From: an uncultured Paracoccaceae bacterium
Lineage (GTDB): Bacteria; Pseudomonadota; Alphaproteobacteria; Rhodobacterales; Rhodobacteraceae
NCBI GenBank assembly: GCA_947493745.1
Contig: CANLSM010000013.1
Span: 1 to 64,000, forward strand
DNA length: 64,000 nt
Direction of reading: 5' to 3'
Part shown: positions 62,454 to 64,000 of the stretch, piece after piece
How positions within the stretch are numbered: position 1 is the first letter of the stretch
Layout of the letters: each line of letters starts with the position of its first letter
Position numbers and translations under genes: made by a program
The notes under the pieces: generated by a model
Told to the model about the DNA's origin: nothing
Database searches by the model: none
What the model saw: only the letters and a program-made list of their open reading frames with translations

Positions 62454-63995
62454 TCAATAGCCCTCCTTCGGTTCGCTGAGTTTGCCTGGCGTGTCCACCA
62501 CGGTCGAGACATATGTGTCGGGGGCGAAAAGCTGGGCTGCCATGATCGTCGTGTAGCCGTGTACCTGACCCGCAAAGACCGTGTGTGCGGTCAGCAGCGA
62601 GATCAGACCACCGACGGCAACATAGGACAGCGCGGTTGGCCGCACCGCCTCTGTCGGTTCGGCTGGCATCTCAATGCTGTGCGCCTTCCAGAAAAGCAGG
62701 CTGCCCGCCCGCGCAAAGCCCAGAATGCTGATCAGACTGGAGATCAGCACGACCGCCCAGACCCAGACCACAAGATCAGTGCCGAAGGCGGCGTCCAGCA
62801 CCAGAAGCTTGCCGAGGAAGCCCGACAGCGGCGGCAGACCCGCCATGGCAATCGCACCTGCAAAGAAAAGCCCGGCCGTAAGTGCGGTTCCCATGACGGG
62901 CGGTTGAGGCGTGAGGTCCAGGTTCGCACGCCCGGTGCGCACAAGATCGGAGATCAGGAAGAGCGCGGCCCCGGCCAGCGTGGAGTGCACGATGTAATAA
63001 AGTGCAGCTGCAATGCCCGCCGGGGTAAAGAGCGCAATGGAGACCATCACCATGCCCATTGACCCGATTATGGAGAAGGCGACCAGCCGGTCCAGCCGCT
63101 TTGCCGCCAGCACACCTACCATCCCGATAGCAAGCGACACCAGTGCCGCGGGCAGGAGCCAGAAGTCGTGCAGGCCCGAGGTGACCTCCAGATCGGGCGG
63201 GAAGATCATCGTATAGACCCGGATGATCGCATAGGCGCCCACCTTCGTCATGATCGCGAAAAGGGCCGCGACCGGGGCAGGGGCCTCGGCATAGCTCGAT
63301 GGCAGCCAGAAATGCAGCGGCACGACGGCGGCCTTGATCGCAAAGACCAGCAGCAGGAGCACCGCGGCAACCCGGATGCCTACGGTTTCCTCCGGGCCGA
63401 TCAGGGTCACACGCCGGGCCAGATCGGCCATGTTGAGCGTTCCGGTCTCGGCATAGATCGAGCCGAGCGCAAAGAGAAACAGGGTGGAGCCGATCAGGTT
63501 GAACAGCACATACTGGACGCCTGCGCGAAGTCGCGCATTGCCGCCCGCATGGATCATAAGGCCATAGGATGCGATCAGCAGGACCTCGAAGAACACGAAG
63601 AGGTTGAAGAGGTCTCCGGTCAGGAACGCGCCGGTAATCCCCATCAGCTGGAACTGAAAGAGGGCATGGAAATGCCGCCCGCGCTCGTCCCAGCCGGAGC
63701 CTATGGCGTAAAGCAGCACAAAGAGGGCGAGGATGACGGTGAGCAGCACCATCAGTGTCGAGAGCCGGTCCCCGACCAGCACGATGCCAAAGGGCGCGGC
63801 CCAGTCGCTCAACTGATAGAGCAGCACGGTTCCGTCCGACACCTGCCAGGCCAGCCCTGCCGCGATGACGATGAGCGCCAGCACTCCGGCCAGAGAGAAC
63901 ACGCGCTGGATCCCGATGTGGTAGCGCGCGGCCAGAACGATGAACGGTGCAAGCAGTGCCGGCAGGATGATCGGGGCAATGATCCAGTGTGTCAT
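62454..63995 (-). CDS. mrpD: Mrp-type Na+/H+ antiporter subunit D
   Basis: A 513-residue, about 14-helix homologue of NADH dehydrogenase proton-pumping subunits: GITGAFLTGDLFNLFVFFEVLLIASYGLMIHAGG, KAAVVPLHFWLPSSYAEAPAPVAALFA with the conserved Lys and His, and PPLSGFLGKLLVLDAAF. Start overlaps an upstream stop by four bases (TCATGAC context), implying mrpC just beyond the window. Cytoplasmic-membrane proton/sodium channel subunit. Confidence 0.96.
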   Translation of the reverse strand: MTHWIIAPIILPALLAPFIVLAARYHIGIQRVFSLAGVLALIVIAAGLAWQVSDGTVLLYQLSDWAAPFGIVLVGDRLSTLMVLLTVILALFVLLYAIGSGWDERGRHFHALFQFQLMGITGAFLTGDLFNLFVFFEVLLIASYGLMIHAGGNARLRAGVQYVLFNLIGSTLFLFALGSIYAETGTLNMADLARRVTLIGPEETVGIRVAAVLLLLVFAIKAAVVPLHFWLPSSYAEAPAPVAALFAIMTKVGAYAIIRVYTMIFPPDLEVTSGLHDFWLLPAALVSLAIGMVGVLAAKRLDRLVAFSIIGSMGMVMVSIALFTPAGIAAALYYIVHSTLAGAALFLISDLVRTGRANLDLTPQPPVMGTALTAGLFFAGAIAMAGLPPLSGFLGKLLVLDAAFGTDLVVWVWAVVLISSLISILGFARAGSLLFWKAHSIEMPAEPTEAVRPTALSYVAVGGLISLLTAHTVFAGQVHGYTTIMAAQLFAPDTYVSTVVDTPGKLSEPKEGY

Positions 63996-64000
63996 GACTG
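63992..64000 (-). CDS. mrpC: Probable 3' end of mrpC (partial)
   Basis: The TGA at 63992-63994 on the minus strand overlaps the mrpD ATG in the pattern seen between the other mrp genes. Only the last two codons (Gln, Ser) are in the window. Identity rests on operon order alone. Confidence 0.4.
   Translation of the reverse strand, partial: QS

Overview
The window reads as a chromosomal segment of a marine alphaproteobacterium of the Rhodobacteraceae/Roseobacter group. The support is high GC, an alphaproteobacterial initiator tRNA, a heterotetrameric sarcosine oxidase operon, four solute-binding-protein-dependent transporters in 64 kb, a Tat-exported cyclase-fold protein, an Mrp antiporter operon, and a family of short 'ATATCCCCGCCGGAGGC' intergenic elements. 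I see no phage, transposon, CRISPR array or rRNA. Species cannot be assigned from the sequence alone.

Layout. 0-6 kb: initiator tRNA (first two bases outside the window), then a leftward block of an EamA exporter, a DUF952 protein, pyrD, a periplasmic 5'-nucleotidase and a class III aminotransferase. 6-16 kb: a VOC protein converging on a leftward soxBDAG operon, preceded by a leftward CoA trio (acyl-CoA dehydrogenase, NDP-forming acyl-CoA ligase, enoyl-CoA hydratase). Together these look like a route for activating and shortening an organic acid (carnitine/betaine type is my inference) feeding N-methylglycine demethylation. 16-23 kb: a small secreted repeat protein and a complete peptide ABC transporter (SBP-B-C-D-F). 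23-28 kb: xylose isomerase with a divergent LacI regulator, a Tat-exported cyclase plus AhpD-like protein, a predicted 27-residue membrane miniprotein, a secreted unknown, and an ArsR/SRPBCC pair. 28-34 kb: ligase-associated exonuclease plus ATP-dependent DNA ligase, then leftward kynU-kynA (kynA frameshifted) and a GFA-type protein. 34-42 kb: EF-hand secreted protein, ECF sigma factor, a membrane protein, and a leftward polyamine-type ABC transporter (ATPase, SBP, two permeases) ending in a hydantoinase/oxoprolinase A protein. 42-47 kb: a TRAP transporter and a sulfotransferase-like protein. 47-55 kb: two M20 metallohydrolases divergent from a second peptide ABC transporter. 55-64 kb: moaA, an acyl-CoA synthetase with a YdcF protein, an Imm26-like orphan, a CPA-type antiporter and the D-E-F-G end of an Mrp Na+/H+ antiporter operon.

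Common themes. The window is dominated by uptake and catabolism of nitrogenous organic solutes (peptides, polyamine-like compounds, N-methylated glycine, tryptophan) plus ion homeostasis. Two non-coding patterns recur. All four transporter operons carry a strong hairpin directly after the solute-binding-protein gene and before the membrane genes. The GGCGGGGATATTT element appears at four places, each time between the 3' ends of convergent genes. The least explained items are the 27-residue membrane ORF at 26837-26920, the triple FxDAFG-repeat secreted protein at 16390, the zinc-site-less sarcosine oxidase delta subunit, and the kynA frameshift.
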